DNA of 64,000 bases from Exilibacterium sp. (GCA_028280195.1 JANQMH010000103.1:59100-123099); one strand, 5' to 3'. Counted from the first letter of the stretch, positions 1 through 9,563 are shown. Made by a program: numbers and translations. The notes: generated by a model not told the origin, from the sequence alone.

Positions 1-100
1 TCGCCTGCCGCCATATCCGGCCGTCACTATTTGACATCGCTGGCATTCACTCTACCTCTCTGGTTTCAAACCGCGGGCACTCACAAATCTGCGACCACAG

Positions 101-1264
101 CTATCGGGCGACAAAGCGCAGCGGTTGCGGCTCGAGCCCGGCAGCGGCGCGCGCGCGATAGCGCTCGCTGCGGCGCGTGCGATCGTTGACACTGCCGGCC
201 AGCTGGCCGCAGGCAGCGTCGATATCGTCACCCCGGGTGGTGCGCACCGTGGTGGTAAAACCGGCCTGCATCAGGATGCTCTGGAAGTTGCGCAGCGCCG
301 TATTGCTGACCCGCCGGTAATCGGACTGGGCAAACGGGTTAAACGGAATCAGATTGATCTTGACCGGCACATGCTTTAACAGCTGCGCGAGTTCGCGGGC
401 GTGCTGCGGCCGGTCGTTGACCTGGTCGATCAGCGTGTATTCGATGGTGATCTTGCGGTGATTGTCCGGCAGCCCTTCGATATAGCGCTGCGCCGACTGC
501 AACAGCATGGCGATGGGGTACTTGCGGTTGATCGGCACCAGTTGATTGCGCAGTTCGTCGTTGGGTGCGTGCAGGGAGATGGCCAGACATACGTCGGTAA
601 CCGCGCCCAGGCGGTCCAGCGCCGGCACCACGCCGGACGTACTGAGGGTAACCCGGCGCTTGGAGATGCCGTAGCAGTTATCGTGCATCATCAGGTTCAT
701 GGCATCGACCACATTGTCGAAGTTCAACAGCGGCTCGCCCATGCCCATCATTACCACATTGGTGATCCGGCGCGGCCCGCCGGCGCGCAACTGGCCGAAA
801 GACCGGGCGGCGATCCATACCTGGCCGATGATTTCCGCCGCGCTCAAATCGCGGTTAAAGCCCTGTTTGCCGGTGGCGCAAAAGCTGCAGTCCAGCGAGC
901 AGCCCACCTGCGAGGATACACACAGGGTGCCGCGCTCGCCGTCGGGGATAAACACCGTCTCGATGGCATTGCCGCCGGCCACTTGCAGCAAAAACTTGCG
1001 CGTGCCATCGGCGGAATCCAGCTGCTGCAATACCTGCGGCGCTTTGATCTGCGCCACCTGCTGCAGCTTCGCGCGCAGATTTTTGCTGATGTTGGTCATC
1101 GCGTCGAAGTTGTCGGCGCCCATCTGGTGAATCCACTTCAACACCTGCACGGCGCGAAAGCGCTTTTCGCCGATCTGCGCAAAGAAGTCTTCCAGCCCGG
1201 CCTGGCTGAGGCCCAGCAGGTTTACCCGGGTTTGCGGCTCGACGATCTCTGCGCGCTCTGCCAT
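101..1264 (-). CDS. rlmN: 23S rRNA (adenine-2503-C2)-methyltransferase RlmN
   Basis: Radical SAM enzyme that methylates C2 of A2503 in 23S rRNA and A37 of some tRNAs, in the cytoplasm. The 387-residue protein has the usual family length. The radical SAM cluster motif CxxxCxxC is at C122, C126 and C129, followed by the GEPLLN segment. C352, in a [11 protein letters not shown] context, matches the conserved C-terminal catalytic cysteine. An AAGG ribosome-binding site lies about 8 bases before the ATG. It follows ndk on the same strand, the order known from Pseudomonas and relatives. The function is established for the family and the assignment is firm. Confidence 0.97.
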   Translation of the reverse strand: MAERAEIVEPQTRVNLLGLSQAGLEDFFAQIGEKRFRAVQVLKWIHQMGADNFDAMTNISKNLRAKLQQVAQIKAPQVLQQLDSADGTRKFLLQVAGGNAIETVFIPDGERGTLCVSSQVGCSLDCSFCATGKQGFNRDLSAAEIIGQVWIAARSFGQLRAGGPRRITNVVMMGMGEPLLNFDNVVDAMNLMMHDNCYGISKRRVTLSTSGVVPALDRLGAVTDVCLAISLHAPNDELRNQLVPINRKYPIAMLLQSAQRYIEGLPDNHRKITIEYTLIDQVNDRPQHARELAQLLKHVPVKINLIPFNPFAQSDYRRVSNTALRNFQSILMQAGFTTTVRTTRGDDIDAACGQLAGSVNDRTRRSERYRARAAAGLEPQPLRFVAR

Positions 1265-1367
1265 ATGTCTACCTTACTCGTTCTGCGTCGTTTTGCTTGT
1301 GGTGTTTGTTGATGTCGTCTTGCCGCGACAACTTTTTTTGCCGCGGCAGCTTTATTGGGATACCCGA

Positions 1368-1793
1368 TCAGCGCGGGCAGATATCCTCTTCGGCGAAGAA
1401 GTAGGCCACTTCCCGGGACGCCGACTGCGGGCTGTCGGAGCCGTGGACCGCATTGGCATCGATGGACTGGGCAAAGTCGGCGCGAATGGTGCCGGCGGCG
1501 GCCTCTTGCGGGTTGGTCGCCCCCATCAGATCGCGATTCAGGGCAATGGCGTTTTCGCCCTGCAACACTTGCACCACAACCGGACCGGAGGTCATGAAAG
1601 CCACCAAGTCCTTGAAGAACGGCCGCTCTCTGTGCTCGGCGTAAAAGCCCTCAGCCTGCTCCCGGGACAGCTGCTGCATTTTCGCGGCAATGATTTTCAA
1701 CCCGGCTTTCTCAAACCGGCTGTAGATTTCTCCAATGACGTTCTTGGCTACAGCATCGGGTTTGATAATGGAAAGAGTGCGTTCAACAGCCAT
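1368..1793 (-). CDS. ndk: Nucleoside diphosphate kinase
   Basis: Transfers the gamma phosphate of ATP to nucleoside diphosphates through a phosphohistidine and so balances NTP and dNTP pools in the cytoplasm. The 141-residue protein has the family's full length. It carries the N-terminal [12 protein letters not shown] segment and the active-site motif NAVHGSDS, with H117 as the phosphorylated histidine. It lies just upstream of rlmN on the same strand, a common gammaproteobacterial pair. In relatives the next gene upstream is the end of the isc operon (iscX or fdx); here it is a SirB2-like gene on the other strand. Confidence 0.97.
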   Translation of the reverse strand: MAVERTLSIIKPDAVAKNVIGEIYSRFEKAGLKIIAAKMQQLSREQAEGFYAEHRERPFFKDLVAFMTSGPVVVQVLQGENAIALNRDLMGATNPQEAAAGTIRADFAQSIDANAVHGSDSPQSASREVAYFFAEEDICPR

Positions 1794-2105
1794 TTAAAAA
1801 TTCTCCAGTTTTGGTGTTGCGAGTCGGTTAAACGTGTCTAGCCACAGTGGGCCCGCAAAGCCCCCTGCGGATGAAATTCCCGGTGGCGGAAATCAACCAT
1901 CTGGCACTAGCTAAACCTGTGAATTTTAAGGGGTTAGTGGACATTCAGCAAGCCTCGCGCAGCCCGCCGCAGACCCTTTTGCAATATCTTTGCAATACCC
2001 TGTGGCAATATCGCCAGCGCGCCCGCAATACCGGCGCCGGGCCCGCCGGCGGCCGCTTTTGATGGTAGTATCCCCAGTCGCGGACACACCGGCGGGGGAC
2101 ACACG
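1794..2105. other. Divergent intergenic region between ndk and the SirB2-like gene
   Basis: These 312 bases hold the promoters of two divergent genes. No clear sigma-70 promoter could be picked by eye. Four copies of GCAATA occur at 1981, 1992, 2005 and 2025, with spacings of 11, 13 and 20 bases. The part next to the SirB2 start is very GC-rich. No convincing small gene was seen. Confidence 0.4.
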
Positions 2106-2489
2106 GTGACAAGCGTAAAACTGCTACATATCACCTGCGCAGTGCTTTCCCTGGCAGGCTTTACCCTGCGCGGGCTGTGGATGTTGGCCGACTCCCCGCG
2201 GCTGCGGCAGCGCTGGGTGCGCATTGCCCCACACATTGTCGATACGCTGCTGCTGATCTCGGCACTGGTTCTGGCCGTGCAGATGCATCTGGCGCCCCTG
2301 CAGCACCCCTGGCTGATGGCAAAAATCATCGCTCTGCTGCTGTATATCGGCTTCGGCACCATCGCCCTGAAACGCGGCAAAAGCAAAGGGGTCAGGGGAC
2401 TTGCCTGGGTCATCGCAGTGCTGATCTTCGGCTATATTGTCGCCGCGGCGCTGAGCAAGTCGGCACTCGGCTACCTGGCGCTGGTATAA
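2106..2489 (+). CDS. SirB2-family inner-membrane protein
   Basis: A 127-residue protein that is almost wholly hydrophobic, with about four membrane segments (roughly residues 5-25, 43-62, 70-88 and 98-120). Its length, the LLHITCAVLSLAGFTLRG start and the central HIVDTLLL segment match the SirB2/YkvI-like family (SirB, named for invasion-gene regulation in Salmonella). The molecular function of the family is not settled. It starts with GTG, preceded by a GGGGGA ribosome-binding site at about 8 bases. It stands alone on the plus strand and converges on the FHA gene, so its context says little about its role. Confidence 0.75.
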   Translation: MTSVKLLHITCAVLSLAGFTLRGLWMLADSPRLRQRWVRIAPHIVDTLLLISALVLAVQMHLAPLQHPWLMAKIIALLLYIGFGTIALKRGKSKGVRGLAWVIAVLIFGYIVAAALSKSALGYLALV

Positions 2490-2519
2490 CCTGAACGGCC
2501 GGCCCCGGGGCAGCGGTCT

Positions 2520-3500
2520 CTACAGCACTGAAAACAGCAGGGCGAGCAGCGCCAGCAGCATTGCCAGGGCGATAACCAGCAGCGCCCGCGGCGGTGGCCG
2601 CCTGGCTTCGGCGAGCGGGCTTAGCGCCTCCGCCTGCAGCTGCCGCCGATCGGTTTTAAATACCAGGGTAATTCTGCCGACTTGAATTTTGTCGCCGTGG
2701 CGCAGTTGCGCTTCGGGTGTTGCTTCGCCGTTAATCGAAACGCCGTTAGCCGCCTTGGTGGCGGCTATATGGTAGGCGCCGTCGAGCCTGGTCAGGCGGG
2801 CGTGATCGCGGGAAACGGATTTCTCCTGAATGCGGATATCGGCCTGCGGGTCGCGGCCGATGCGCCACTGTGTAACCCGGTCGTTGTCGAGGGAAAAGAC
2901 CTGCCCCCTGATCGGCGCGGTCATCACCACCAGCCTGGGGCCGGAGCCGAGATCGACGTCTTTCTGGAAGCGCTGGTTCAGCGAGTCTATCTGGGCTTTT
3001 CGCTCCGCCGACAGCATCCGCGTGCTGTCGGGCTGGGATCCATCCGCCGGTGGCTGGAGCGGCGCCGGTTCGGGGCTTGGCCGCGGCGCTGGCGCGGGCT
3101 CGGGATCTGCCGGCGGCGGCACTGCAGCGGCCCGCTTCATCGCCGCCGTCGCCAGTTCGGTAACCGCCGCCGCGCCGGACTGGCGCGAGGTAACCCGATA
3201 CCTCTGTTCGTCAAAAGCGACCTCGTCGCCGAGGCTCAGCGCGATGCGCGAATCGATCCTGCGACCGTTTACATAGGTGCCGTTGGAGGAGTGCAAATCC
3301 TCGATAAAAACCCCGTTGGCGGCCACCAGGATTTTGGCGTGATAGCGGGAAATCTGGCGGGAATCGAGGATAATCGCACACTCCACTTCCCGCCCCACCA
3401 ACATCTCACCCTCGAGGGGGAAGGTCTCGGCGGTCTCCAGCGACCTCAGGGCCAGCGCTGTTTTTACCGGTTTTACCAGGGTGGGATCGTCATTTGCCAA
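2520..3500 (-). CDS. Double FHA-domain protein with C-terminal membrane anchor
   Basis: A 326-residue protein with two forkhead-associated (phosphothreonine-binding) domains. The first spans about residues 25-105, with the GR, SRYHA and SSNGTYVNG signature. The second spans about 200-285, with IGRDPQADI, VSRDHA and ANGVSINGE. A proline-rich linker joins them, and one hydrophobic helix at the extreme C-terminus (about 303-325) suggests tail anchoring in the inner membrane with both FHA domains in the cytoplasm. Such proteins usually recruit Ser/Thr-phosphorylated partners, for example in secretion systems or division. No Ser/Thr kinase is in the window, so its partner is unknown. It lies on the same strand as, and downstream of, the hybrid kinase and MobB-like fragment. 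Confidence 0.85.
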   Translation of the reverse strand: MANDDPTLVKPVKTALALRSLETAETFPLEGEMLVGREVECAIILDSRQISRYHAKILVAANGVFIEDLHSSNGTYVNGRRIDSRIALSLGDEVAFDEQRYRVTSRQSGAAAVTELATAAMKRAAAVPPPADPEPAPAPRPSPEPAPLQPPADGSQPDSTRMLSAERKAQIDSLNQRFQKDVDLGSGPRLVVMTAPIRGQVFSLDNDRVTQWRIGRDPQADIRIQEKSVSRDHARLTRLDGAYHIAATKAANGVSINGEATPEAQLRHGDKIQVGRITLVFKTDRRQLQAEALSPLAEARRPPPRALLVIALAMLLALLALLFSVL

Positions 3501-3640
3501 TTAACCGGCCTCGCTGTTGCCTAGAGGCCGCCATTACAACACAAGTACTTATTCGACCACCAGCGCCTTGACGCCCCGGGGTTCGACACAGGCACCGCTA
3601 TCGGGACCGGCCGGGTTGGCGGCGGGTCCGTGGCGCGGTT

Positions 3641-4060
3641 TTACCCGGGCAGTGCGACCGCGCCGGCGCGCAGGGATATGCCGCAGACACGGCAAATAAA
3701 TGCCGCGACCTGGTGTGTATCGGCGGCATCCAACAGCGGCAGGGGCAACAGCTTCAGCTCCGCCGCCGGCTGCACGGCTGCCAGGCCGCGTACATTGGGA
3801 CAGGCAGTTGCCAGTAACTGGGTATTTGCCAGTTGATTGCTATGTCTGGGGTGCACCACCACCAGCTTTGGTGGCGCGACATCCTTCAGGCCCTCGAGCA
3901 GAACCAGGTCGAGTCCCGCCATCCCGGCCAGCAGCGCCTGCAGTTTGTGCCGATAACACGGCTCCTCGCCGAGCGGCGGCGCATCCGGTTTCGGCACGGC
4001 GACGCGCTCGCATCCGGCGGCCTGCAGGCGGCGCTGGCCGGCTGCCACGATCTGAGTCAA
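3641..4060 (-). CDS. MobB-like protein lacking its N-terminal P-loop (probable remnant)
   Basis: A 139-residue reading frame that resembles the C-terminal two thirds of MobB, the GTP-binding partner in molybdopterin guanine dinucleotide synthesis. The diagnostic stretch is DLVLLEGLKDVAPPKLVVVH, equivalent to the MobB Walker-B region (DLILVEGFK). In intact MobB a P-loop GxxGxGKTT and a switch region come before this; here that part is absent and is replaced by the 3' end of the hybrid kinase gene. Translation would begin at a TTG overlapping the kinase stop (TTGA). It is either a decayed remnant or a translationally coupled protein with a new role. The remnant view is more likely, because without the P-loop it could not bind GTP normally. 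Confidence 0.55.
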   Translation of the reverse strand: MTQIVAAGQRRLQAAGCERVAVPKPDAPPLGEEPCYRHKLQALLAGMAGLDLVLLEGLKDVAPPKLVVVHPRHSNQLANTQLLATACPNVRGLAAVQPAAELKLLPLPLLDAADTHQVAAFICRVCGISLRAGAVALPG

Positions 4061-5640
4061 CGCCGCCGGCCGGGAAACCCGGCGCGGCGCTCCTGTCCGG
4101 CATACGCCGGCAGGCGATCGATGACCTTGTTCAACTCCGCATAGTCCAGCGGTTTGGTCAGGTACTGGCTGAAGCCCGCCGCCATCGCGGCTTTGATTTT
4201 TGCGGCAGTGGCATCCGCAGACAGCACCGCGAACACGGTGTCTTTGGCGGTGTCGAGCCGGTGCAGTCTGTCCTTGGCCTGCAGGCCGTCCATGCCACTG
4301 AGATTGATATCGATAATGATCAAATCAAAACGTTGCCGCCGCGCAATCTCGATAGCGCATTCCGCCGTATCGCAAACCGTCAGTGCAACACGCGGGTTTT
4401 CATCGAGATAGAGTTTCAGCACATCCTGGCTGGGCAAGTCGTCTTCGATATACAGAATGGTGACCGGCCGCTGGCGGGCCATGTGCGCACAAGCGGCGCC
4501 GGCCCGGACCGCGCCGGGGGCGCGCGGCAGAGAAAAATAAAACTCCGAACCGATACCGGCTTCGCTGCGAAAGCCAATGCTGCCACCCATCTCTTCGACC
4601 AGAAACTTGGTCAGCGACAGGCCGACCCCGGAGCCCTCGATTTCATTCTCGCGGGCATAGGCGGTGCGCATAAACGGCTCGAACAGCAATGCCTGTTCGC
4701 GCTCGGGTATGCCGACACCGTTGTCGACTACCCGCACTTCCACCCGCTCTTTATCCGCGATGCGCTCCGCGGCTGCCGAGATCTCGACCACATCGCCCGG
4801 CTCGCTGTATTTGACGGCATTGCTCAACAGATTGGTCAGCACCTGCTGCAGGCGCTCCGGGTCGGCAAAAACGCTGTAGTTATTGCACTTGTTTTGCAGC
4901 TGCACGCGGTGGCCGTCGAACAGCTTGTCACAGGCGGTTACCGCCGCCGCGACGCAGTCGCGCAGGCCGCAGTGCCGCGACTCGACCTGCAGTTCGCCGT
5001 TTTCTATATTGACGATATCGAGCAGATCGTCGACCAGGCGCAGCAAGTGCTGTCCCGCTCGCTCGATGGTCTGCACCATCCCGCGCAGATCCGGTTTGGC
5101 GCCCGCTTCGATGCGCCGCTCGAGAATATGTGAAAAGCCGATAATGGCATTGAGCGGGGTGCGCAGATTATGGCTCATGCGCGACATGAACGCCGTCTTT
5201 GCGTCACTGGCCGCCTGGGCGCGATCTTTCAGATTGAGGATATGCAGCTCCTGCTCTTTGCGCGCCTGAATATCGTGCAAAGCACCGACCAGGTACTTGG
5301 GCTGTCCGCTGTCGTCAGTCACCAGCTGCACAAAATCCTCCAGCCAGCGGTAACTGCCGTCGGCAATGCGCCAGCGATACTGGTGGGTATGGCAACCGCC
5401 GCCGTACAGGGCCTCGAAACCGGCAAGTACCCTGTCTCTATCGTCCGGGTGGATATGTTCAAGCCAGAAGCGGGAGTCGCTGATCAGCTCATCGGGGCGG
5501 TAGCCGGCCAGGCGGGTAATACTCTCACCGATAAAAGTCGCGCCAAAATCACCTCCGGCCTTACAGACGTAGGGAACGACGGGCAGGTTATGGATAATGT
5601 CCTCATACTGTTCACTGACGATGATCTCTCGACTACTCAT
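4057..5640 (-). CDS. Hybrid sensor histidine kinase (PAS-HisKA-HATPase-REC), cytoplasmic
   Basis: A 527-residue hybrid kinase with no membrane segment, so it probably senses an intracellular signal. A PAS/PAC domain (about residues 10-130) has a YRWRIADGSYRWLEDF core. HisKA carries SHNLRTP with H157 as the phosphoacceptor. The ATPase domain (about 255-375) has an N box LLSNAVKYSE, G1 DNGVGIP and G2 GSGVGLSL. The C-terminal receiver (about 393-510) has the acidic pair E399/D400, phosphoacceptor D444 and K496. I chose the ATG at 5640 because GGGAG stands four bases before it; an in-frame ATG 13 codons upstream has no such site. No cognate response regulator is adjacent. It occupies the place where iscU would be expected after iscS. 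Confidence 0.9.
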   Translation of the reverse strand: MSSREIIVSEQYEDIIHNLPVVPYVCKAGGDFGATFIGESITRLAGYRPDELISDSRFWLEHIHPDDRDRVLAGFEALYGGGCHTHQYRWRIADGSYRWLEDFVQLVTDDSGQPKYLVGALHDIQARKEQELHILNLKDRAQAASDAKTAFMSRMSHNLRTPLNAIIGFSHILERRIEAGAKPDLRGMVQTIERAGQHLLRLVDDLLDIVNIENGELQVESRHCGLRDCVAAAVTACDKLFDGHRVQLQNKCNNYSVFADPERLQQVLTNLLSNAVKYSEPGDVVEISAAAERIADKERVEVRVVDNGVGIPEREQALLFEPFMRTAYARENEIEGSGVGLSLTKFLVEEMGGSIGFRSEAGIGSEFYFSLPRAPGAVRAGAACAHMARQRPVTILYIEDDLPSQDVLKLYLDENPRVALTVCDTAECAIEIARRQRFDLIIIDINLSGMDGLQAKDRLHRLDTAKDTVFAVLSADATAAKIKAAMAAGFSQYLTKPLDYAELNKVIDRLPAYAGQERRAGFPGRRR

Positions 5641-5779
5641 ACTTCTCCCGAGCGACAAACCCGACCCAAAAAACATCACTTCATCAGTTTAGACCAGTTT
5701 GCATGGCGGACACGGAAATGTAAGCGGCGCCGCGATAACGGCGGAATCAGCGGCGCCAGTGGTGGTGGCGCCGCAGAAC

Positions 5780-5796
5780 CCGCCGGCTAGCGGCGG
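5780..5796 (-). terminator. GC-rich hairpin just after the iscS stop codon
   Basis: Perfect 6-bp stem CCGCCG/CGGCGG with a 5-base loop GCTAG, placed 10-26 bases beyond the iscS stop. No U-run follows, so it is not a classical intrinsic terminator. It may mark the 3' end or a stability element between iscS and the downstream kinase gene. Confidence 0.35.
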
Positions 5797-5805
5797 GCGG
5801 GCCCG

Positions 5806-6993
5806 CTAGGCCGGGCCGCTGGAGGCGGTGGGAAACCGGGGTGACAGCTGGCGCAGTTTGGCGACCGCCTGGCGAACTTTGTCGACCGCCAGATCCACTT
5901 CCGCTTCGGTGGTAAAGCGGCCAAAACTGAAGCGCAGCGAGCTGTGAGCCATCTCATCGCTGAGGCCGAGCGCGCGCAGCACATAGGAGGGCTCGAGGCT
6001 GGCGGAGGTACAGGCAGAACCCGAGGATACCGCCAGGTCCTTGAGTGCCATCATCAGCGCTTCACCGTCGAGCGGGCCAAAGCTGATATTGAGGTTGCCG
6101 GCCACGCGCTGTTGCAGAGAGCCGTTGACATGCACCTGGCCGATATCCCTGATGCCGTCGAGCATGCGATTGCGCAGGCCTAAAATACGGGCGTTTTCCT
6201 CAACCATTTCCTCCCTGGCGATGCGGAAAGCCTCGCCCATACCGACGATCTGATGGGTGGCCAGGGTGCCGGAGCGCATACCGCGCTCGTGGCCGCCGCC
6301 GTGGATCTGTGCCTCGAGCTGCACCCGCGGCCGGCGCCTGACATACAGGGCACCGACGCCTTTGGGGCCGTAGAGCTTGTGGGCCGAGAACGACATCAGA
6401 TCGACCTGCAGCTGGGCCAGATCTATCGGTATTCTACCGGCGCTCTGGGCCGCGTCGACATGAAAAAACACCTGCCTGTCGCGACAGATCCCGCCGATGG
6501 CAGCAATGTCCGTAATCACCCCTATCTCGTTGTTAACATGCATCAGGGACACCACTACGGTGTCGTCGCGGATGGCATCGGCGACTTGCTGTGGCGCAAT
6601 GATGCCTTCGCTGTCCGGGGTCAGATAAGTCAGCTCGAAGCCCTCGCGCTGCAGTTGTTCACAGGTATCGAGCACCGCCTTGTGTTCAATCCGTGAGGTG
6701 ACGATATGTCTGCCGCGCTGCTGATAAAAGTGGGCAACACCTTTGATGGCGAGGTTGTCGGATTCGGTGGCGCCGCTGGTCCAGACAATTTCGCGGGGGT
6801 CGGCGTTAATGAGATCGGCCACCTGCCGGCGGGCCCCTTCGACGGCCTCCTCCGCCCGCCAGCCGAAGAAGTGTGAGCGCGACGCGGGATTGCCGAAGTT
6901 GCCGTCAGGCGTCAGGCACTGCAGCATTTTTTCGGCCACCCGCGGATCGACCGGGGTGGTGGCGGAATAATCCAGATAGATGGGTAAGTTCAT
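5806..6993 (-). CDS. iscS: Cysteine desulfurase IscS
   Basis: PLP-dependent enzyme that takes sulfur from cysteine for Fe-S clusters and tRNA thiolation. The 395-residue length is typical of group I IscS. K206 in [11 protein letters not shown] is the PLP lysine. C328 in [20 protein letters not shown] is the sulfur-carrying cysteine on the long mobile loop of group I enzymes. I chose the ATG at 6993, behind GGAGAGG, over an in-frame start 25 codons upstream, because [14 protein letters not shown] is the family's usual start. iscR lies upstream as usual, but iscU, iscA, hscB, hscA and fdx do not follow it. Confidence 0.96.
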   Translation of the reverse strand: MNLPIYLDYSATTPVDPRVAEKMLQCLTPDGNFGNPASRSHFFGWRAEEAVEGARRQVADLINADPREIVWTSGATESDNLAIKGVAHFYQQRGRHIVTSRIEHKAVLDTCEQLQREGFELTYLTPDSEGIIAPQQVADAIRDDTVVVSLMHVNNEIGVITDIAAIGGICRDRQVFFHVDAAQSAGRIPIDLAQLQVDLMSFSAHKLYGPKGVGALYVRRRPRVQLEAQIHGGGHERGMRSGTLATHQIVGMGEAFRIAREEMVEENARILGLRNRMLDGIRDIGQVHVNGSLQQRVAGNLNISFGPLDGEALMMALKDLAVSSGSACTSASLEPSYVLRALGLSDEMAHSSLRFSFGRFTTEAEVDLAVDKVRQAVAKLRQLSPRFPTASSGPA

Positions 6994-7293
6994 AAACCTC
7001 TCCAGCCTTTTGGCTCGGCGGCTATCCTGTTTACCGTGCTCGCAGATATAACGATAGCATCGCCGCATACCATCTGCAGGAGCGGGAGGGCGGCGATGAC
7101 TCAGGCGCTATCTTACACCAGGATGGGGGCGTGTTTAATCGAAGCTGGCGGTGACTGTTGGGCGGGCAACAGAGCGAATTCGCTGCATCGGCTGGCGCTG
7201 CCGGCGCGCTTGACACGGTCGGGGCGAACTCGAACGGGCCCCTGGGGTGATAACGCGCGCCGGCGATCCGGCGGATCAGACTACTCCGGTGGA

Positions 7294-7803
7294 TCAGACT
7301 ACGCTGGAGGCCTCGATAACGTCGAGGTTGGCCTTCATTTGTTGCTGGGCGTGTTGCTGCTGTGCTTCCAGGCGATCCTGCCGGTCGGAGACCGCCTGCA
7401 CATCGCGGCGCGCCACCAGACTGGCCAGGCTGATACCGCTGAGGAACGCGTGAATCTGAGAACTCAGGTCTTCCCACAAGTAGTGGGTCAGGCATACCTC
7501 ACCGTGCTGGCAGGTACTTTTACCGCCGCAGCTGGTGGCATCGATGGATTCGTTGACGGCGTCGACAATCTCCGCCACAAATACCTGGTCGGCACCGCGG
7601 CTGAGCTTGTAGCCACCGCCCGGGCCCCTGACGCTGCTGACCAGTTGGTGATGGCGCAGCTTGGCAAACAGTTGTTCGAGATAAGACAGGGAGATCTCCT
7701 GTCGCTTGGATATGCCGGCGAGACTTACAGGTCCCTTGTCGCTGTGAAGCGCCAAATCCAGCATCGCAGTTACCGCGTAGCGGCCTTTCGTGGTGAGTCG
7801 CAT
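7294..7803 (-). CDS. iscR: Fe-S cluster-sensing regulator IscR (Rrf2 family)
   Basis: A 169-residue winged-helix regulator that binds a [2Fe-2S] cluster and represses the isc genes when clusters are plentiful. The N-terminal DNA-binding part ([36 protein letters not shown]) is canonical. The cluster ligands C92, C98, C104 and H107 are all present with normal spacing. A promoter with an IscR type-1 site lies directly upstream, so autoregulation is very likely. About 300 bases separate it from iscS on the same strand, more than in a typical isc operon. That gap (6994-7293) holds no clear gene. Confidence 0.97.
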   Translation of the reverse strand: MRLTTKGRYAVTAMLDLALHSDKGPVSLAGISKRQEISLSYLEQLFAKLRHHQLVSSVRGPGGGYKLSRGADQVFVAEIVDAVNESIDATSCGGKSTCQHGEVCLTHYLWEDLSSQIHAFLSGISLASLVARRDVQAVSDRQDRLEAQQQHAQQQMKANLDVIEASSVV

Positions 7804-7838
7804 AAGTCAAGTCTGTAGGCTGTGAAAATGGAGATGCC

Positions 7839-7871
7839 ATTATGGAAAAACCCACTAAAGTAGTCAAGTAT
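7839..7871 (-). promoter_or_regulatory. iscR promoter with overlapping IscR type-1 site
   Basis: Read on the minus strand, a -35 TTGACT (7862-7867) and a -10 CATAAT (7839-7844) are 17 bases apart. The -35 box lies inside a 25-base match (7847-7871) to the published type-1 IscR consensus ATASYYGACTRWWWYAGTCRRSTAT. The core CTTGACT and the ACTTTAGTGGG half agree, with mismatches only at a few outer positions. This is the arrangement known from the E. coli iscR promoter, where holo-IscR represses its own transcription. Confidence 0.8.
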
Positions 7872-8003
7872 ATAACCCAGTATTTAGCTCGGGTATTACT
7901 GCGGATTAGGTATGAATAAATGTATTTTCTCGGGTAGGGAAATATGTTAGGCCAGCGAGGCCGGGTTCAGATAAGGGCTCACCTCCGGCCGGGGATGGAG
8001 GCC

Positions 8004-9311
8004 CTAGTGATGCCTTAGCAGCTGGTCCCGATCGAAGGGCCGATCGCCGCCGCTGTCGGCCCGGCCGGCAGCCCGGCTTTGCGCTGCCGGCCCGCTCAAG
8101 GCGATGTTCTGGCACCAGTCCACGCCCACAGTCATTTCTGTGGGGAGTGGCAGGTTTTGAAAGAAATCGTCCAGATCGGCCTGCGGCAATAATTCACCTA
8201 CCACAAACCGGGCACGGTTTTTTACCTCGCTGTCGCCGAGCCGGTTGCGGTTACCCCAGCCGACGATGTAGTCACCGCAGGTGTTGGGGTCGGCGGGTGC
8301 GGCGGTAAAAGCCATATCGCGGTCGACGTCAAAATGGTATTTCATCATCGCCTCTTCGAACAGCATCGCCACATCCTCATAGATCGAGGAGTAGGCGTAA
8401 TCGTCGCTGGCGCCGTCCCCGGCGAAGTACTGGCCCACCTGCTGCGCGGTCAGCGCCCGCTGCTCGGCCGTCGGTGTGTCGCCGCGAAACATCACGCCGG
8501 CCAGGCCAAACAGCGTATCCGACCTCAGCCCCATCTGCTGCTGCAGCTGGCGCGCCACCCGCTCGCTCGACAGGCTCTGGGCGGCGGCGGCTACTGTCTG
8601 GGCCGTATCCACACCGCCGAGCAGATGTGGCGGAAAAAAATCATTGGCATGGGCCAGTTCGTGGTACAGCAGTGACGCCAGCGGATAGACGATATCCGCC
8701 AGACCGCGCTCCTCGTCACCGTCGAGCGGATAATAGCGGTAAGCGCGCCGATCATTGAGCACGTAGCGCCACAGCGAGCGAAACGCCAGTTCGTCGCCGA
8801 AGCCGCTGCGAAAGTCCGCGGCGCGGCTGATGGTGGCTTTTTCCGCATTGGTCAGCCACAGATTGGCCGGGTCGAGATAGATCGCCCCGGTCAGGGTGGT
8901 GTAAAAAGACGGCCGGATATCGTCGTCGATAACCACGGCGGTAACACCTTTGAGCAGTGTCAGTATGTCGGCCGGCAACTGGCCCAGCACTGCCTCGAAG
9001 CGCCGGCCCATCCAGTCGTGAGACACCACTACCCTGTTCATTACCGCGGCTATATCGGGGTCGCCGTGCTCGAGCCCGATCAGCGGCAGCGTCTGCAAGG
9101 TGCAGGACTCCGACTGTTCGCTGGCCGCTATACAGCCGCTAAGCAGCTGGCTGTAGGGAGAGGCGTCGACGAAGGCGCGGGTATTGGCCAGCTCCGGCTG
9201 CGGCGGGGCACTGGTGCCGTCGCCGGTCTGGGTACCGCCACCGCCGCCACCGCCGCAGCCTGCAATGGCCGCAAGCAGCGCGAGCATTGCCAGTTTGCTT
9301 GCCGATATCAT
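8004..9311 (-). CDS. Putative lipoprotein with zinc-metallopeptidase-like HExxH motif
   Basis: A 435-residue protein with a signal peptide and lipobox (LAAIAGC, C19), followed by a poly-Gly run and a short linker; it is probably an outer-membrane or inner-membrane lipoprotein. A motif HELAH at residues 217-221, within a helix-like LASLLYHELAHANDFF context, matches the zinc-binding signature of metallopeptidases. Several acidic residues follow, but the third ligand cannot be named. I do not recognise the family beyond this. An AAGGAG site stands six bases before the ATG. It lies alone, with no obvious operon partner. Confidence 0.75.
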   Translation of the reverse strand: MISASKLAMLALLAAIAGCGGGGGGGTQTGDGTSAPPQPELANTRAFVDASPYSQLLSGCIAASEQSESCTLQTLPLIGLEHGDPDIAAVMNRVVVSHDWMGRRFEAVLGQLPADILTLLKGVTAVVIDDDIRPSFYTTLTGAIYLDPANLWLTNAEKATISRAADFRSGFGDELAFRSLWRYVLNDRRAYRYYPLDGDEERGLADIVYPLASLLYHELAHANDFFPPHLLGGVDTAQTVAAAAQSLSSERVARQLQQQMGLRSDTLFGLAGVMFRGDTPTAEQRALTAQQVGQYFAGDGASDDYAYSSIYEDVAMLFEEAMMKYHFDVDRDMAFTAAPADPNTCGDYIVGWGNRNRLGDSEVKNRARFVVGELLPQADLDDFFQNLPLPTEMTVGVDWCQNIALSGPAAQSRAAGRADSGGDRPFDRDQLLRHH

Positions 9312-9563
9312 TACCTGCTCCTTACATTACGCATCCACCGTATTAACTGTACGCAATTTATCGCCGCTTTTCCCATGTCAATTTCACGTCTTCGCACCAG
9401 GGCGCTAAGCCGGGCTCTCGCCGGCCTCGCAATACCGGCATTTTTCCTTTCCAGAACAAAGCCTTAGCTTTTTTTATCAGCGCAAAACGGGTACTATTGC
9501 GACGCTGTACCCGTCCCGCATACAGGCTCCGCGGGTCCTATCGCAACCGTTAAGAAGCCGACG

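Noticed and set aside
401..1312. 303-codon open frame on the strand opposite rlmN
   Set aside because: It lies fully antisense to a well-supported rlmN, has no recognisable domain and reflects third-position GC bias.
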